A DNA stretch of 64,000 nucleotides from Arthrobacter sp. StoSoilA2 (GCF_019977195.1 NZ_AP024643.1:4774001-4838000), one strand, 5' to 3'; numbered from the stretch's first letter, positions 32,877-41,695 are shown. The notes: generated from the sequence alone by a model not told the origin. Translations and numbers: made by a program.

Positions 32877-34004
32877 GTGGTGGGTAATACCGTTCCGGGT
32901 TTCGTCCCGCGGATGCTGGTGGATCCGGACATTGGGCTGTTCCGGGCTGATGAACGGGTTTTCACTGCCATGCTCGATGGCTGGCGCGCGCAGATGCTGG
33001 CACGTGGCCTCACGACTCAGACCATCAAGCAGCGCGGCCAGCTGCTGGAGCGTTTTCAACGCTTCACGGGTGAATTCCCATGGCAATGGCGCCACGCCGA
33101 CATCGATGACTTCCTGGCCGATCTGCGCTCGGGCGAGAAACCGATCAGCCTGAAAACGTTGCGCTCGTACAGCAACGCCGTGGCGATGTTCTGCTCTTAT
33201 CTGACGCATCCTGGCTATGGCTGGGGCGAGTTCTGCGAACGGACTTTCGGCGATATTCCGAGCCAGATCTGCTTCGAGTGGAATATGCCAAGGCACACCA
33301 CCGATGATGCCGTCCCGGCGAAGAAGCGGTCGTTCACCAAGGCGGAACTGCAGCGACTATTCGACTACATCGATGACCTTGTCGACCGGGAATACGCCGC
33401 TGGCAGCAAACGATGGCTGCCCCTTTTCCGCGACTCTGTGGCGTTCAAGGTCTGCTATGCCTATGGGCTTCGCCGACGTGAGATGACCATGCTGGACCTG
33501 GAAGACTTCGGCCCGAACCCGCACGTCAGTGACTACGGCCGGTTCGGAGCAGTTCAGGTACGGTTCGCCAAGGGAACGGCAGGCTCAGGACCCAGACGGC
33601 GCACCGTGCTGACCGTTCCGGAGTTCGACTGGGTCGTGGACCAGCTCAAGACCTGGACATCCGGAGGGCTGCGGCAGCAGTTTCCGACAGCTGAACGGTC
33701 CTCGGCTCTTTGGCCGAGCGAGCGGGGTGCCCGGATGTCCCTGGGCTCTTTCGGGGATGCGTTCGCCGCTGCCCGGGATGCCGTCGGCTTGCCCCAGGAG
33801 CTGGGTCTGCATTGCCTCAGGCATTCCTACGTGACCCACCTGATCGAAGCCGGCTATGACGCGGCCTTCGTGCAGACTCAGGTTGGCCACTCCTACGCCT
33901 CGACCACCGGGCTCTACACGTCGGTATCGTCGGACTTCAAGCAGAAATCCGTGCAGCAGATGATTGCACGCCGCATCGCGAACTTGGAGGACCCAGATGC
34001 CTGA
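32877..34004 (+). CDS. Tyrosine recombinase (site-specific integrase)
   Basis: The 375-residue protein has an N-terminal SAM-like core-binding domain (about residues 28-115) and a C-terminal catalytic domain. The visible catalytic set is Arg in YAYGLRRREMTML, HCLRHSY, the following His in VGHSYAST and Tyr in TGLYTS. It should cut and rejoin attachment sites. The stop overlaps the next gene by 8 nt (ATGCCTGA), and the three genes form a coupled operon. The start is a GTG. Confidence 0.9.
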   Translation: MVGNTVPGFVPRMLVDPDIGLFRADERVFTAMLDGWRAQMLARGLTTQTIKQRGQLLERFQRFTGEFPWQWRHADIDDFLADLRSGEKPISLKTLRSYSNAVAMFCSYLTHPGYGWGEFCERTFGDIPSQICFEWNMPRHTTDDAVPAKKRSFTKAELQRLFDYIDDLVDREYAAGSKRWLPLFRDSVAFKVCYAYGLRRREMTMLDLEDFGPNPHVSDYGRFGAVQVRFAKGTAGSGPRRRTVLTVPEFDWVVDQLKTWTSGGLRQQFPTAERSSALWPSERGARMSLGSFGDAFAAARDAVGLPQELGLHCLRHSYVTHLIEAGYDAAFVQTQVGHSYASTTGLYTSVSSDFKQKSVQQMIARRIANLEDPDA

Positions 34005-34350
34005 ACAGCGCCGGATTGGCTACCGCTGGAACTTGCGAGCCCTGATGGCAAAGCAGAACCTGTGGAAGACCACCGAACTGATGCCGCTCCTGAAATCTCG
34101 TGGTATCAACCTTTCCGAAAGTCAGGTCTACAGGCTGGTCACATCGACTCCGGAGCGCATTCCGGCCAAGACATTCGCGGCGCTCTGCGACATCCTGGAC
34201 TGCACACCCAACGACCTGTTCGAACCATTCGTGGAGATGCGCGCCGCGGCGACAGCCAATGCCCCGAAGCGCAGTGAAGACCTCGGCATCCAACCAGGCA
34301 ACCCCATCGCACGACGTGTCCGCCTCGTCGCTTCTGAGGACGGTGAGTAG
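33997..34350 (+). CDS. Small HTH (Cro/CI-like) protein of the recombinase module
   Basis: The 117-residue protein has an XRE-type HTH: NLWKTTELMPLLKSRGINLS, then SQVYRLVTS and TFAALCDILDCTPNDLFEP, typical of Cro/CI repressors. It may be the element's regulator or a directionality factor. The ATG follows GGAGG. It overlaps both the integrase stop and the next start (GTGAGTAG), so all three proteins are probably made in fixed ratio. Confidence 0.85.
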   Translation: MPEQRRIGYRWNLRALMAKQNLWKTTELMPLLKSRGINLSESQVYRLVTSTPERIPAKTFAALCDILDCTPNDLFEPFVEMRAAATANAPKRSEDLGIQPGNPIARRVRLVASEDGE

Positions 34351-35824
34351 GCCACGCAAAGCAGAGGACCCGATCCGCTGGCCGGTTCCCTGCAGTCGCT
34401 GCGGTCAGCACCATCAAACCGTCGCGCGCTGGCCAGACGGCGGCGTTTGCGGCTACTGCTATCAGCAGGCAAAGCGCACCCGTGGAGTCTGCGCCTGCGG
34501 CCATGAAGGTGTTCTTCCGGGAATTATCGATGAGGAGCCGGCATGCCGCAGCTGCTCGGGCGTTCGGCTCAACGTTGACTGTGTGGGCTGCGGCGCCGAA
34601 GACGAACTTTACAGTGGTGGACGCTGCTGGACCTGCGTCCTCGGCGACATCGTAGACGACCTGCTTACAGACCCAGCTACGGGAGTCATGGCCACGGAAC
34701 TGATCCCGCTGGCGGCGGCACTGAAGTCAATGAAACGGGCCAACAGCGGCATGACCTGGATCCGGCAAAAGCACGTCACGGCCTTCCTTCGTAACCTCGC
34801 TACCGCACCCAAAATCAGTCACGACACCTTCGATGAACTGCCCGACTCCCGCACCCGCGAGTACGTCCGAGGGCTCCTCATCGAGCACGGGGTGCTCCCC
34901 CAGCGAAATGCGTTCCTGATTCGCTACGAAAGCTGGGCCACCCAAGCCATGGAACGCGTCAGCGACCCACAGAACCTTGACGTGATCCGCCGCTACATCC
35001 GATGGCATCACCAGCGACGCATGAACCTCATGGACGAAGTCTCCCGCGGCACTTTCCTGCGCGCCAAACAGGAAGTCACCGTCGCCATCGACCTCCTGAA
35101 CTGGCTCACCGGTCATGACATCAAACTGCCGGAACTGCAGCAGTCCCACCTTGATGTATGGCAATCCGAGGGGCCCACGACGAGACGCATCGCTGAGCGC
35201 TTCCTCAAATGGGCCATCAAAACCAAGGCCGCCCCAGCGGGGCTCACCATCGTCCCGCACCGCCGCGGCACCAGCCCAAGACTCCCCAAGATCGGGCAAG
35301 ACAAAGCGCTCCAACAAATCATCCACACCAACGGACCGGAGACCCGTGACCGGGCCGCCGCGATCCTCATCCTCGTCTTCGGACAACAAGCCGAAAACAT
35401 CGCCCGGCTGACCTGGGACGACGTCACAGTCACTGAAGACTTAGTCACCATCCAACTCGGAACCACCAAAATTGCGCTGCCGGACCCGTTAGCCCAGCCA
35501 TGGCGGGAGCTCGCCGCAAACCCAGGCCACGAACTGACCGCAGCACACCCCAACACCAAGTGGGTATTCCGCGGAACATCACCCGGACGCCACATCCACC
35601 CAGGGCACCTCACAACCCGACTCAGCAAGCTCTTCAACACCCGCGCCGCGCGACTCGGAACACTCCACGAACTCACCAAACTCGCACCCGTGGCCATCAT
35701 CGCCGAAACCCTCGGCTACTCCCCGACTACCATCGAACGCCACGCCACCGACTCGGCATCCGCCTATGCCCGGTACATCGCAGCAGTAAACGAGTCCGTC
35801 CTGCACGAAAGCCCGAGAAACTAG
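34343..35824 (+). CDS. Zinc-ribbon protein with degenerate tyrosine-recombinase domain
   Basis: The protein is about 493 residues. The first 95 residues hold multiple CxxC pairs (CSRCG, CGYC, CACG, CRSC, CVGCG, CWTC), suggesting two or more zinc ribbons. A helical middle follows. The C-terminal third resembles a tyrosine recombinase: ILILVFGQQAENIARLTWDDV, LGYSPTTIERHA and a late SAYARYI Tyr. The position of the usual first catalytic Arg (GLR) is Gln, and the HxLRH block is not intact, so it may be an inactive partner. GTG at 34343 is chosen for its 8-nt coupling overlap. Confidence 0.72.
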   Translation: MSRPRKAEDPIRWPVPCSRCGQHHQTVARWPDGGVCGYCYQQAKRTRGVCACGHEGVLPGIIDEEPACRSCSGVRLNVDCVGCGAEDELYSGGRCWTCVLGDIVDDLLTDPATGVMATELIPLAAALKSMKRANSGMTWIRQKHVTAFLRNLATAPKISHDTFDELPDSRTREYVRGLLIEHGVLPQRNAFLIRYESWATQAMERVSDPQNLDVIRRYIRWHHQRRMNLMDEVSRGTFLRAKQEVTVAIDLLNWLTGHDIKLPELQQSHLDVWQSEGPTTRRIAERFLKWAIKTKAAPAGLTIVPHRRGTSPRLPKIGQDKALQQIIHTNGPETRDRAAAILILVFGQQAENIARLTWDDVTVTEDLVTIQLGTTKIALPDPLAQPWRELAANPGHELTAAHPNTKWVFRGTSPGRHIHPGHLTTRLSKLFNTRAARLGTLHELTKLAPVAIIAETLGYSPTTIERHATDSASAYARYIAAVNESVLHESPRN

Positions 35825-35860
35825 AACGGCTCCGTCTCGCTTGCGTCCGTGAGGACATAC

Positions 35861-36139
35861 CTAAAGCTGCCGGCCCCGACGATCCCAGTCCTGGCGACGG
35901 GCTTCTTCCTCGTCCCAGAAATGACCGTCGTAGTGGCGCACATAGAGCAGATAGGCGGTGAAGACCGCGCAGATAATCAGCATTGCCAGCATGAGGTAAA
36001 GAAAGGGACCCCAAGCTTGATTCCACCGGAATGCAATTTGCACGATTGCGTTTACGGCCATGAAGGACACCATGACCAGCTGCCAGCGAAATCCGCCCCG
36101 CGTCATACGCGGCTCAAGGCGCTTCCGACCCTCAGGCAT
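35861..36139 (-). CDS. Small two-helix membrane protein, unknown
   Basis: The 92-residue protein has a basic N-terminus, two membrane helices (WQLVMVSFMAVNAIVQIAF and YLMLAMLIICAVFTAYLLYV) and a charged Asp/Glu/Arg-rich tail. No family was recognised and no good ribosome site is visible, so the start is uncertain (ATG at 36106 is possible). It lies between the recombinase trio and the right-hand repeats and could be element cargo. Confidence 0.5.
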   Translation of the reverse strand: MPEGRKRLEPRMTRGGFRWQLVMVSFMAVNAIVQIAFRWNQAWGPFLYLMLAMLIICAVFTAYLLYVRHYDGHFWDEEEARRQDWDRRGRQL

Positions 36140-36243
36140 ATTCGGAGCCTACAGCCGGAGGAGCTTTCTGTCATGAGCTAACACCGGCCCCGCCACCGAG
36201 CAGTATGAGTGCCGTTCACCGTCGGCAAATCACGGAGGCGGCT

Positions 36244-36308
36244 ACTCCCGTCCCATGAATACCCGTGCATGCCAGTTAAGTAGGACGAGTAGAAGTAGAT
36301 GAGAGAAC
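36244..36308. repeat. Right candidate boundary repeats of the recombinase module
   Basis: ACTCCCGTCCCATGA (36244-36258) and the 22-nt block 36287-36308 are near-copies of two blocks that are adjacent at 32705-32739. Here their order is reversed and they are about 28 nt apart. Confidence 0.5.
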
Positions 36309-36417
36309 CTGCCTTACGAACTCCGCGAGGGAGCCCTTCGCGAAGTCGGAGCAGCAATCACTGCACATCCTTTCGGTGGCTACCAATCGAGTTCATCATG
36401 GCGGTCGTCAAACCGAT

Positions 36418-37176
36418 TCAGTGCGCGATGGTGGCCTGAAGTGCTGCACCGACTATGCCGGCATCATTGCGGAGCGTGGCAGGAAGTACTGCGGTTCCCA
36501 ATTTGAGGTTGGGTAAGTAATCGTTGGCGTGCTGTGAATGCCTCCACCGATGATAACGAGTTCGGGCGAGAACAAAAAATTCCAGGTGTGACAAGCATCG
36601 CTGCAGCACGTCGCTGTACTCCTTCCAGGAAAGTCCGTCCCTTTCGCGTGCCACTGCTGAAGCCCGCTTTTCGGCCGCAACACCATCTACTTCCAGGTGT
36701 CCGAACTCGGAATTGGGGACGAGCTGACCGTTGAGGAACAACGCAGATACAATGCCAGTCCCCAGCGTGATGGCTAGGACCGAACCGTCTATGCACATGC
36801 CAGCGCGGTAACTGATTTCGGCATTACCTGCGGGATCAGCGCCGTTTACAGCCTGTACCGGCCGACACAGCCGGGCGCTTAGGAGTTGGTTGATGTCAGT
36901 GTTCAGCCAGCTTTGCTCCATGTTCGCCGCAGAGTGCACAACGCCATGCCGGATTATGCCGGGAAATGTCACACCTACCGGTGCAGACGCAGCCGGAGCC
37001 TGCGGGTGGACTGAGATACATTCGATCACCAAGGAAACTGCCGCGGCTACTGCTTCGGGGGTCGCCGGGTGCGGAGTCGGTACGGTCACCGAGGAGTTTT
37101 TGCCTTGATTCTTGTCTCCCAGCCCTCCTTTGATACCCGTGCCTCCAATGTCAACGCGGATAAATGCAATGTCCAT
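36418..37176 (-). CDS. ppgK: Polyphosphate glucokinase-like ROK protein, probably frameshift-damaged
   Basis: The 252-residue frame begins with the phosphate motif VDIGGTGIKGG and contains SEFGHLEVDG and AEKRASAVARERD, characteristic of polyphosphate/ATP glucokinases that phosphorylate glucose. Near residues 204-220 the expected LFSPELVIIGGGI block appears only in the adjacent frame. Removing one A from the A6 run at 36574-36579 and adding one base around 36525-36540 restores a normal sequence. As read, the nucleotide-binding GGG turn is lost, so the product is probably inactive unless these are sequencing errors. The isomerase/oxidoreductase cluster upstream on the same strand supplies context. 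Confidence 0.75.
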   Translation of the reverse strand: MDIAFIRVDIGGTGIKGGLGDKNQGKNSSVTVPTPHPATPEAVAAAVSLVIECISVHPQAPAASAPVGVTFPGIIRHGVVHSAANMEQSWLNTDINQLLSARLCRPVQAVNGADPAGNAEISYRAGMCIDGSVLAITLGTGIVSALFLNGQLVPNSEFGHLEVDGVAAEKRASAVARERDGLSWKEYSDVLQRCLSHLEFFVLARTRYHRWRHSQHANDYLPNLKLGTAVLPATLRNDAGIVGAALQATIAH

Positions 37177-37210
37177 GCGCTTGGTACCGAAGAAGTGTGA
37201 AAACCGTGCA

Positions 37211-38281
37211 CTAGCGTATCGCCGGGGACTGCCGTTGCCGCCCCGGCAACCTTTCTGCCGAGATCGGTAGCCCCCACGAGTCGTTGCTGCTGAAGGCGGC
37301 GTCGAAGCTGGTTTGGGAGGCGGGGAAGTCGAATTTCTTCAGGGCGGCGAGGGCTTCGGGGGCGCCATGCAGGCGGTCCATGCCGGCGTCTTCCCATTCC
37401 ACGGAAATGGGGCCGTCGTAGCCGATCGCGGTGAGGGCCCGGAAGGAGGATTCCCAGGGCACGTCTCCGCGTCCGGCGGAGACGAAGTCCCAGCCGCGGC
37501 GGGGATCGCCCCACGGCAGGTGCGAGCCGATCACGGTGTTCCTGCCAGTGGGCCGGAGCTTGGTGTCCTTGCAGTCCACATGGTAGATCCGGTCCTTGAA
37601 GTCCCAGATAAAGGAGACAGGGTCAATGCCTTGCCACATGAAGTGTGAGGGATCCCAGTTCAGGCCGAACGCGGGCCGGTGTCCGATGGCTTCGAGGGTG
37701 CGGACGGTGGTCCAGTAGTCGTAGGCGATCTCGGAGGGGTGGACTTCGTGGGCGAAGCGGACACCGCATTCATCGAAGACGTCCAGGATGGGGTTCCAGC
37801 GGTCGGCGAAGTCCTGGTAGCCGGCGTCGATGACCTTTTCGGGGACGGGCGGGAACATGGCGACGTATTGCCAGATGGAGGAGCCGGTGAACCCGACGAC
37901 GGTGTCTACTCCCAGTGCGCGTGCCAGGCGGGCGGTGTGTTTCATTTCTTCGGCGGCGCGTTGGCGGACGCCTTCGGGTTCGCCGTCACCCCACACGCGC
38001 GATCCGACGATTGCTTCGTGGCGGAAGTCGATGGGGTCATCGCAGACGGCTTGGCCTTTGAGGTGGTCTCCGGAGATGGCCCACACCTTGAGGTTGTACT
38101 TTTCCAGTATGGCGAGTTTGGATTCGACGTAGCCGGGTTCGTCCCAGCGCCAGGCGTCCAGGTGGTCTCCGGAGATGGCGATTTCCAGGCCGTCGTAGCC
38201 CCAGCCTGAGGCAAGGCGGGCGACTTCCTCGAAGGGGAGGTCGGCCCACTGGCCGGTGAACAGGGTGTACGGGCGGGGCAT
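37211..38281 (-). CDS. Sugar phosphate isomerase/epimerase (AP endonuclease 2 fold)
   Basis: The 356-residue TIM-barrel protein shows metal-site clues: Glu in YDGLEIAISGDHLDAW, Asp/His in LNWDPSHFMW, HVDCKD, and Glu in ISVEWEDAGMDR. The family uses a divalent metal to isomerise sugars, inosose or keto-glycosides. It starts 1 nt after the upstream Gfo/Idh/MocA stop and so is translationally coupled. Homologous pairs of this enzyme with Gfo/Idh/MocA proteins are typical of keto-sugar or inositol catabolism. Confidence 0.85.
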   Translation of the reverse strand: MPRPYTLFTGQWADLPFEEVARLASGWGYDGLEIAISGDHLDAWRWDEPGYVESKLAILEKYNLKVWAISGDHLKGQAVCDDPIDFRHEAIVGSRVWGDGEPEGVRQRAAEEMKHTARLARALGVDTVVGFTGSSIWQYVAMFPPVPEKVIDAGYQDFADRWNPILDVFDECGVRFAHEVHPSEIAYDYWTTVRTLEAIGHRPAFGLNWDPSHFMWQGIDPVSFIWDFKDRIYHVDCKDTKLRPTGRNTVIGSHLPWGDPRRGWDFVSAGRGDVPWESSFRALTAIGYDGPISVEWEDAGMDRLHGAPEALAALKKFDFPASQTSFDAAFSSNDSWGLPISAERLPGRQRQSPAIR

Positions 38282-38282
38282 G

Positions 38283-39494
38283 TCAGGCTCCTTGCGTAGC
38301 GAAGGTTGGTTGTAGGACAGGCGTGACAACACCGCGGTTGTCGGCCGATTCCTCGATGACGGTCAGGACACGTTGGATCTGCAGTCCGTCTTCGAATGAC
38401 GGCGAGGGCGGGGTCTGCTCCTGGATGGCGGTGAGGAAATCCCGGATCTGGTGGGTGAAGGTGTGTTCCCAACCGATGATATGGCCCTGCGGCCACCACG
38501 CCGCCAGATAGGGGTGCTCGGGTTCGTTGACTAGAATCCGGCGAAACCCCTGTTCGCGGACTGGAACGGTAGCGTCCAGGAAACGGAGCTCATTGAAGTT
38601 TTCCAAGTCAAACGCGAGCGAACCAGCAGTGCCGTAGATCTCTATGCGAAGGCTGTTCTTTTGGCCGGTCGCGACTCGAGACGCCTCAACTGACGCACCG
38701 ACGTCCCCCGTCAGTCCAAGTGTGGCCCAGACAGCATCATCTACCGTGACATCTTCGGGGCCGTGGGGCCCGGGACGTCTTGCGACGAATGTCCGCAGTG
38801 TTCCGGTGGCCTCGGTAACTGTCTCATTGGTGAGATGTTGGATTTGGTCGATGGCGTGGGAGGCGATATCGCCGTGGGCGCCGGAGCCGGCGGTTTCCTT
38901 GCGGAGCCGCCAGGTCATGGGGGACTCGGCGTCGGAGAGCCAGTCCTGAAGGTAGGCGGCCCGGACGTGGCGGACGGTGCCGAGCCGGCCTTCGGCGATC
39001 AGTTCGCGGGCCAGTGCAAGAGCGGGGACGCGGCGGTAGTTGAAGCCGATCATCGACTGCACGCCGTTCGCGCGGGCCGTTGCCGCGGCTGCGGTCATGG
39101 CTTCTGCCTCGGCGATCGTGTTCGCCAGCGGCTTTTCCACGAGGACGTGTTTCCCGGCAGCGAGGGCGGCAACAGCGATTTCGGCGTGCATCCAGCCCGG
39201 AGCGCAGATATCGACGATGTGGATGTCGTCCCGGGCAATGACGGACCGCCAGTCGGTGGCGGACTCTGCCCAGCCGTACTTGGCGGCCGCCTCCGCAACG
39301 GATTCGGCGTCCCGGCCGACGAGGACTTTCTGCTCGAAGGCGGGGACGTCGAAGAAGCTGGCCACGTTCCGCCACGCATTCGAGTGGGCCTTCCCCATGA
39401 ACGCGTAGCCAATGGCGGCCACACCCAGCGGGGCAGATGCTGGGCGGTATGCCGGGGAAGGCGTTTGGTCGGATGGGCGGACTGGGGTGGTCAT
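38283..39494 (-). CDS. Gfo/Idh/MocA family oxidoreductase
   Basis: The 403-residue NAD(P)-dependent protein has a Rossmann opening near residue 28 (AAIGYAFMGKAHSNAW), VEKPLANT containing the conserved EKP, and the C-terminal beta-sheet domain. GWEHTFTHQIRDF matches the family's late catalytic block. It should oxidise or reduce a sugar or cyclitol. It belongs to a four-gene minus-strand set with tight spacing (21 nt upstream, 1 nt downstream). Confidence 0.87.
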   Translation of the reverse strand: MTTPVRPSDQTPSPAYRPASAPLGVAAIGYAFMGKAHSNAWRNVASFFDVPAFEQKVLVGRDAESVAEAAAKYGWAESATDWRSVIARDDIHIVDICAPGWMHAEIAVAALAAGKHVLVEKPLANTIAEAEAMTAAAATARANGVQSMIGFNYRRVPALALARELIAEGRLGTVRHVRAAYLQDWLSDAESPMTWRLRKETAGSGAHGDIASHAIDQIQHLTNETVTEATGTLRTFVARRPGPHGPEDVTVDDAVWATLGLTGDVGASVEASRVATGQKNSLRIEIYGTAGSLAFDLENFNELRFLDATVPVREQGFRRILVNEPEHPYLAAWWPQGHIIGWEHTFTHQIRDFLTAIQEQTPPSPSFEDGLQIQRVLTVIEESADNRGVVTPVLQPTFATQGA

Positions 39495-39515
39495 GGTGTG
39501 GTTCCTCGCTGATTC

Positions 39516-40658
39516 TTAGAGCGTGGCGGTTTCCGGCGCCCAGTCCTCAGGGACGGGTTCGGAGGAGGGCGCGTTGCTGGTGACGTCCACGAATGAGCCC
39601 GATTCCACGGATTCGGAAATCGAGACCATGGTGTCCAGCACGTGGTAGGCCAGTTCGCCGGTGGCCCTGTGTGGAGTGCCGGAGCGCAGGGCACGGGCCA
39701 TGTCCAGCACGCCCAGGCCGCGACCGTTGGCCGGTCCGGTGGCGGGGATGATTTCGGGTTCTTCCGCGCCGGGTCGCCAGAGCTTGAGGCCGCCGTCGAA
39801 ATAGTTCGGGTCCGGCAGCGAGAGCGTGGCCTCGGTGCCGGTGATTTCCACGAACCCCATTCGCTGGCGGGGGGACTCGAAGGAGAACACGCTGTGGGAG
39901 GACGCACCGCTTTCGAACTGCGCCATCGCGGAGACATGGGTGGGGACTTCGACGGCGAATTCCTCGCCGGCCTTCGGACCGGAACCGATGATCCGGGTCG
40001 CCCTTGCGGAGGAGCCGACGGCGGCAACCCTGCGCACCGAGCCGAACGTCTGGATCAGGGCAGTGAGGTAGTACGGGCCCATGTCGAACAACGGGCCGGC
40101 GCCGTGCTGGAACAGGAACGCCGGGTTCGGGTGCCAGGATTCCGGACCGGGGGTCTGGAAAGTGGTCATCCCCGTCAGCGGAGTTCCAATGTCGCCGCAC
40201 TCGATGATGCGGCGGGCGGTCTGCAGGCCCGCACCCAGGAACGTGTCCGGCGCCGTTCCGAGGCGGATGCCGGCGGTATCTGCTGCCTTGAGCAGCCCCA
40301 GTCCGGACTCGCGGTCCAGGGAGAAAGGCTTCTCCGTCCAGATGTGCTTGCCGGCGTTGACCGCAGCCGTGGCGACCTCGACGTGTGCTGCCGGGATGGT
40401 CAGGTTCACGATGATTTCGACGTGGGGATGGTTCAGCGCCTTTTCCGGGCCGCCCCACTCGGGGACGCCGCATTCCTTGGCGCGCGCCTCGGCGGCGTCC
40501 TCGAAGAGGTCGGCGATGACCAGAACCTTCAGGTCCGGAAAAACCGTGAGGTTGTCCAGGTACGCCTTGCTGATGTTGCCTGCTCCGATGACGCCGACGC
40601 CCACCGGCCCCCGAAGGGAAGACGAGGTGGACGGACTGGATGCTGCGGGGATGCTCAC
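39516..40658 (-). CDS. Gfo/Idh/MocA family oxidoreductase, second copy
   Basis: The 380-residue protein has the NAD-binding motif GVGVIGAGNISKAYLDNL near residue 20, EKPFSLD as the conserved EKP block, and MGPYYLTALIQTFG as the C-terminal domain signature (usual GxxDLGxH/Y). It is only distantly similar to the copy at 38283, so the two likely act at different steps. Its GTG overlaps the upstream gene's stop by 4 nt. Confidence 0.87.
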   Translation of the reverse strand: MSIPAASSPSTSSSLRGPVGVGVIGAGNISKAYLDNLTVFPDLKVLVIADLFEDAAEARAKECGVPEWGGPEKALNHPHVEIIVNLTIPAAHVEVATAAVNAGKHIWTEKPFSLDRESGLGLLKAADTAGIRLGTAPDTFLGAGLQTARRIIECGDIGTPLTGMTTFQTPGPESWHPNPAFLFQHGAGPLFDMGPYYLTALIQTFGSVRRVAAVGSSARATRIIGSGPKAGEEFAVEVPTHVSAMAQFESGASSHSVFSFESPRQRMGFVEITGTEATLSLPDPNYFDGGLKLWRPGAEEPEIIPATGPANGRGLGVLDMARALRSGTPHRATGELAYHVLDTMVSISESVESGSFVDVTSNAPSSEPVPEDWAPETATL

Positions 40659-41425
40659 GCGTTGGCTCCTTCGGTAGCGCCCGTACCGGCGCTGGCCGCG
40701 TTGCTGTTCAGGAAGGCCAGGCTCTGCGCGATGCCGTCGAAGATGTCGCCGGAGTAGTCATCGAATTCCACCACGCCAACTTCGAGGGATTGTGCCGCGG
40801 CGATCACCTCCAGGACCGGGACGTTGCCCTGCCCTGCTGCTTTTTGTGCCTTGTTGTCCTTGTTTATGGGACCGTCTTTGATGTGGATGAACTTCACCCT
40901 GTCGCCGAGCTTTGTGAGGATATCCACGGGGTCGTGGCCGCCCACGGCCACCCAGTAGGTATCCACCTCCAGGATTACCGCGGGGTCGAGGTACTCGGCG
41001 AGGTATTCCAGCGCCGTTCGCCCGTCAACAATGGACTCGAGTTCCCACTCATGGTTGTGATAACCCACGCGAATGCCATACTCGGCGCCTTTCTTCGCAG
41101 CGGCGTTGAGCTTGGCCGCAGTGGACTGGATGGTTTCGGCGTTCTGCCATTGGTCCGCTGGCTGGTAGGGGTCAATGACGGTGCTGATGCCCAGTTCCTT
41201 CGCCGCGGTAAAGATTTCATCCTGGTCCTGGGAAAGCAGCGGCGCATGGCCGGAGGGCGCCGTGAGGCCGTTGTCCTTCATCGCGGCGCCGAGCTCCTTG
41301 GTCGTAGCGACGAAGTTGTAGGGCTCAACCTGGGTGAAACCGATCTCCGCAACCTTCCTGAGAGTTGCGGGGAGGTCTTCGGAGATGGCATCCCGGAGGG
41401 TGTAGAGCTGAATTGAATAGGACAT
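40655..41425 (-). CDS. Sugar phosphate isomerase/epimerase, second copy
   Basis: The 256-residue TIM-barrel protein starts MSYSIQLYTLRDAISEDLPATL. Metal-ligand candidates are Glu in YHNHEWELE, ILEVDTYWV, FIHIKDG and a late Glu in GVVEFDDY. It is the first gene of the set that runs through both oxidoreductases to the isomerase at 37211. ATG at 41425 follows AGGAA. A longer open frame upstream reads into a decayed transporter gene and is not real. Confidence 0.85.
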   Translation of the reverse strand: MSYSIQLYTLRDAISEDLPATLRKVAEIGFTQVEPYNFVATTKELGAAMKDNGLTAPSGHAPLLSQDQDEIFTAAKELGISTVIDPYQPADQWQNAETIQSTAAKLNAAAKKGAEYGIRVGYHNHEWELESIVDGRTALEYLAEYLDPAVILEVDTYWVAVGGHDPVDILTKLGDRVKFIHIKDGPINKDNKAQKAAGQGNVPVLEVIAAAQSLEVGVVEFDDYSGDIFDGIAQSLAFLNSNAASAGTGATEGANA

Positions 41426-41547
41426 TGTTCTTCCTTTTGCGGGTGGTTCTGAAACATCGGGGTTAGCTGTTGTTTCGGCGAACCCCGGAAGCCTGTTTCG
41501 GCTGTTACGGGGCGTTATTTCAGTCTTTTGATGTGCGGATTGCTGCC

Positions 41548-41695
41548 TCATCCCTTGACGGCTCCCTGCATAACGCAAGCGACGAGTTGCTTGCCGCGGA
41601 TGAAGAACAGCACCAGCAACGGCACGACCGAGATGAGCACGCCGAACATGATGAGGGCGATGTCTTTGAAGAACGACCTTGTCGGTAACGTGCAT
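41548..41695 (-). pseudogene. Remnant of a carbohydrate ABC permease C-terminus
   Basis: One frame encodes SFFKDIALIMFGVLISVVPL followed by a hydrophobic run and GKQLVACVMQGAVKG then stop, the typical end of MalG-type permeases. Just upstream is a good ribosome site (AAAAGGAG) and ATG in a different frame, so a deletion seems to have joined an unrelated gene start to the permease tail. Upstream to 41941 only broken coding-like sequence is seen (for example VLGQFNVDGVWMPLA), which could not be assigned. Confidence 0.7.

Noticed and set aside
40655..41695. A longer form of the isomerase starting at 41695
   Set aside because: The extra 90 residues are an out-of-frame reading of the permease remnant; ATG 41425 has a ribosome site and starts the family domain.
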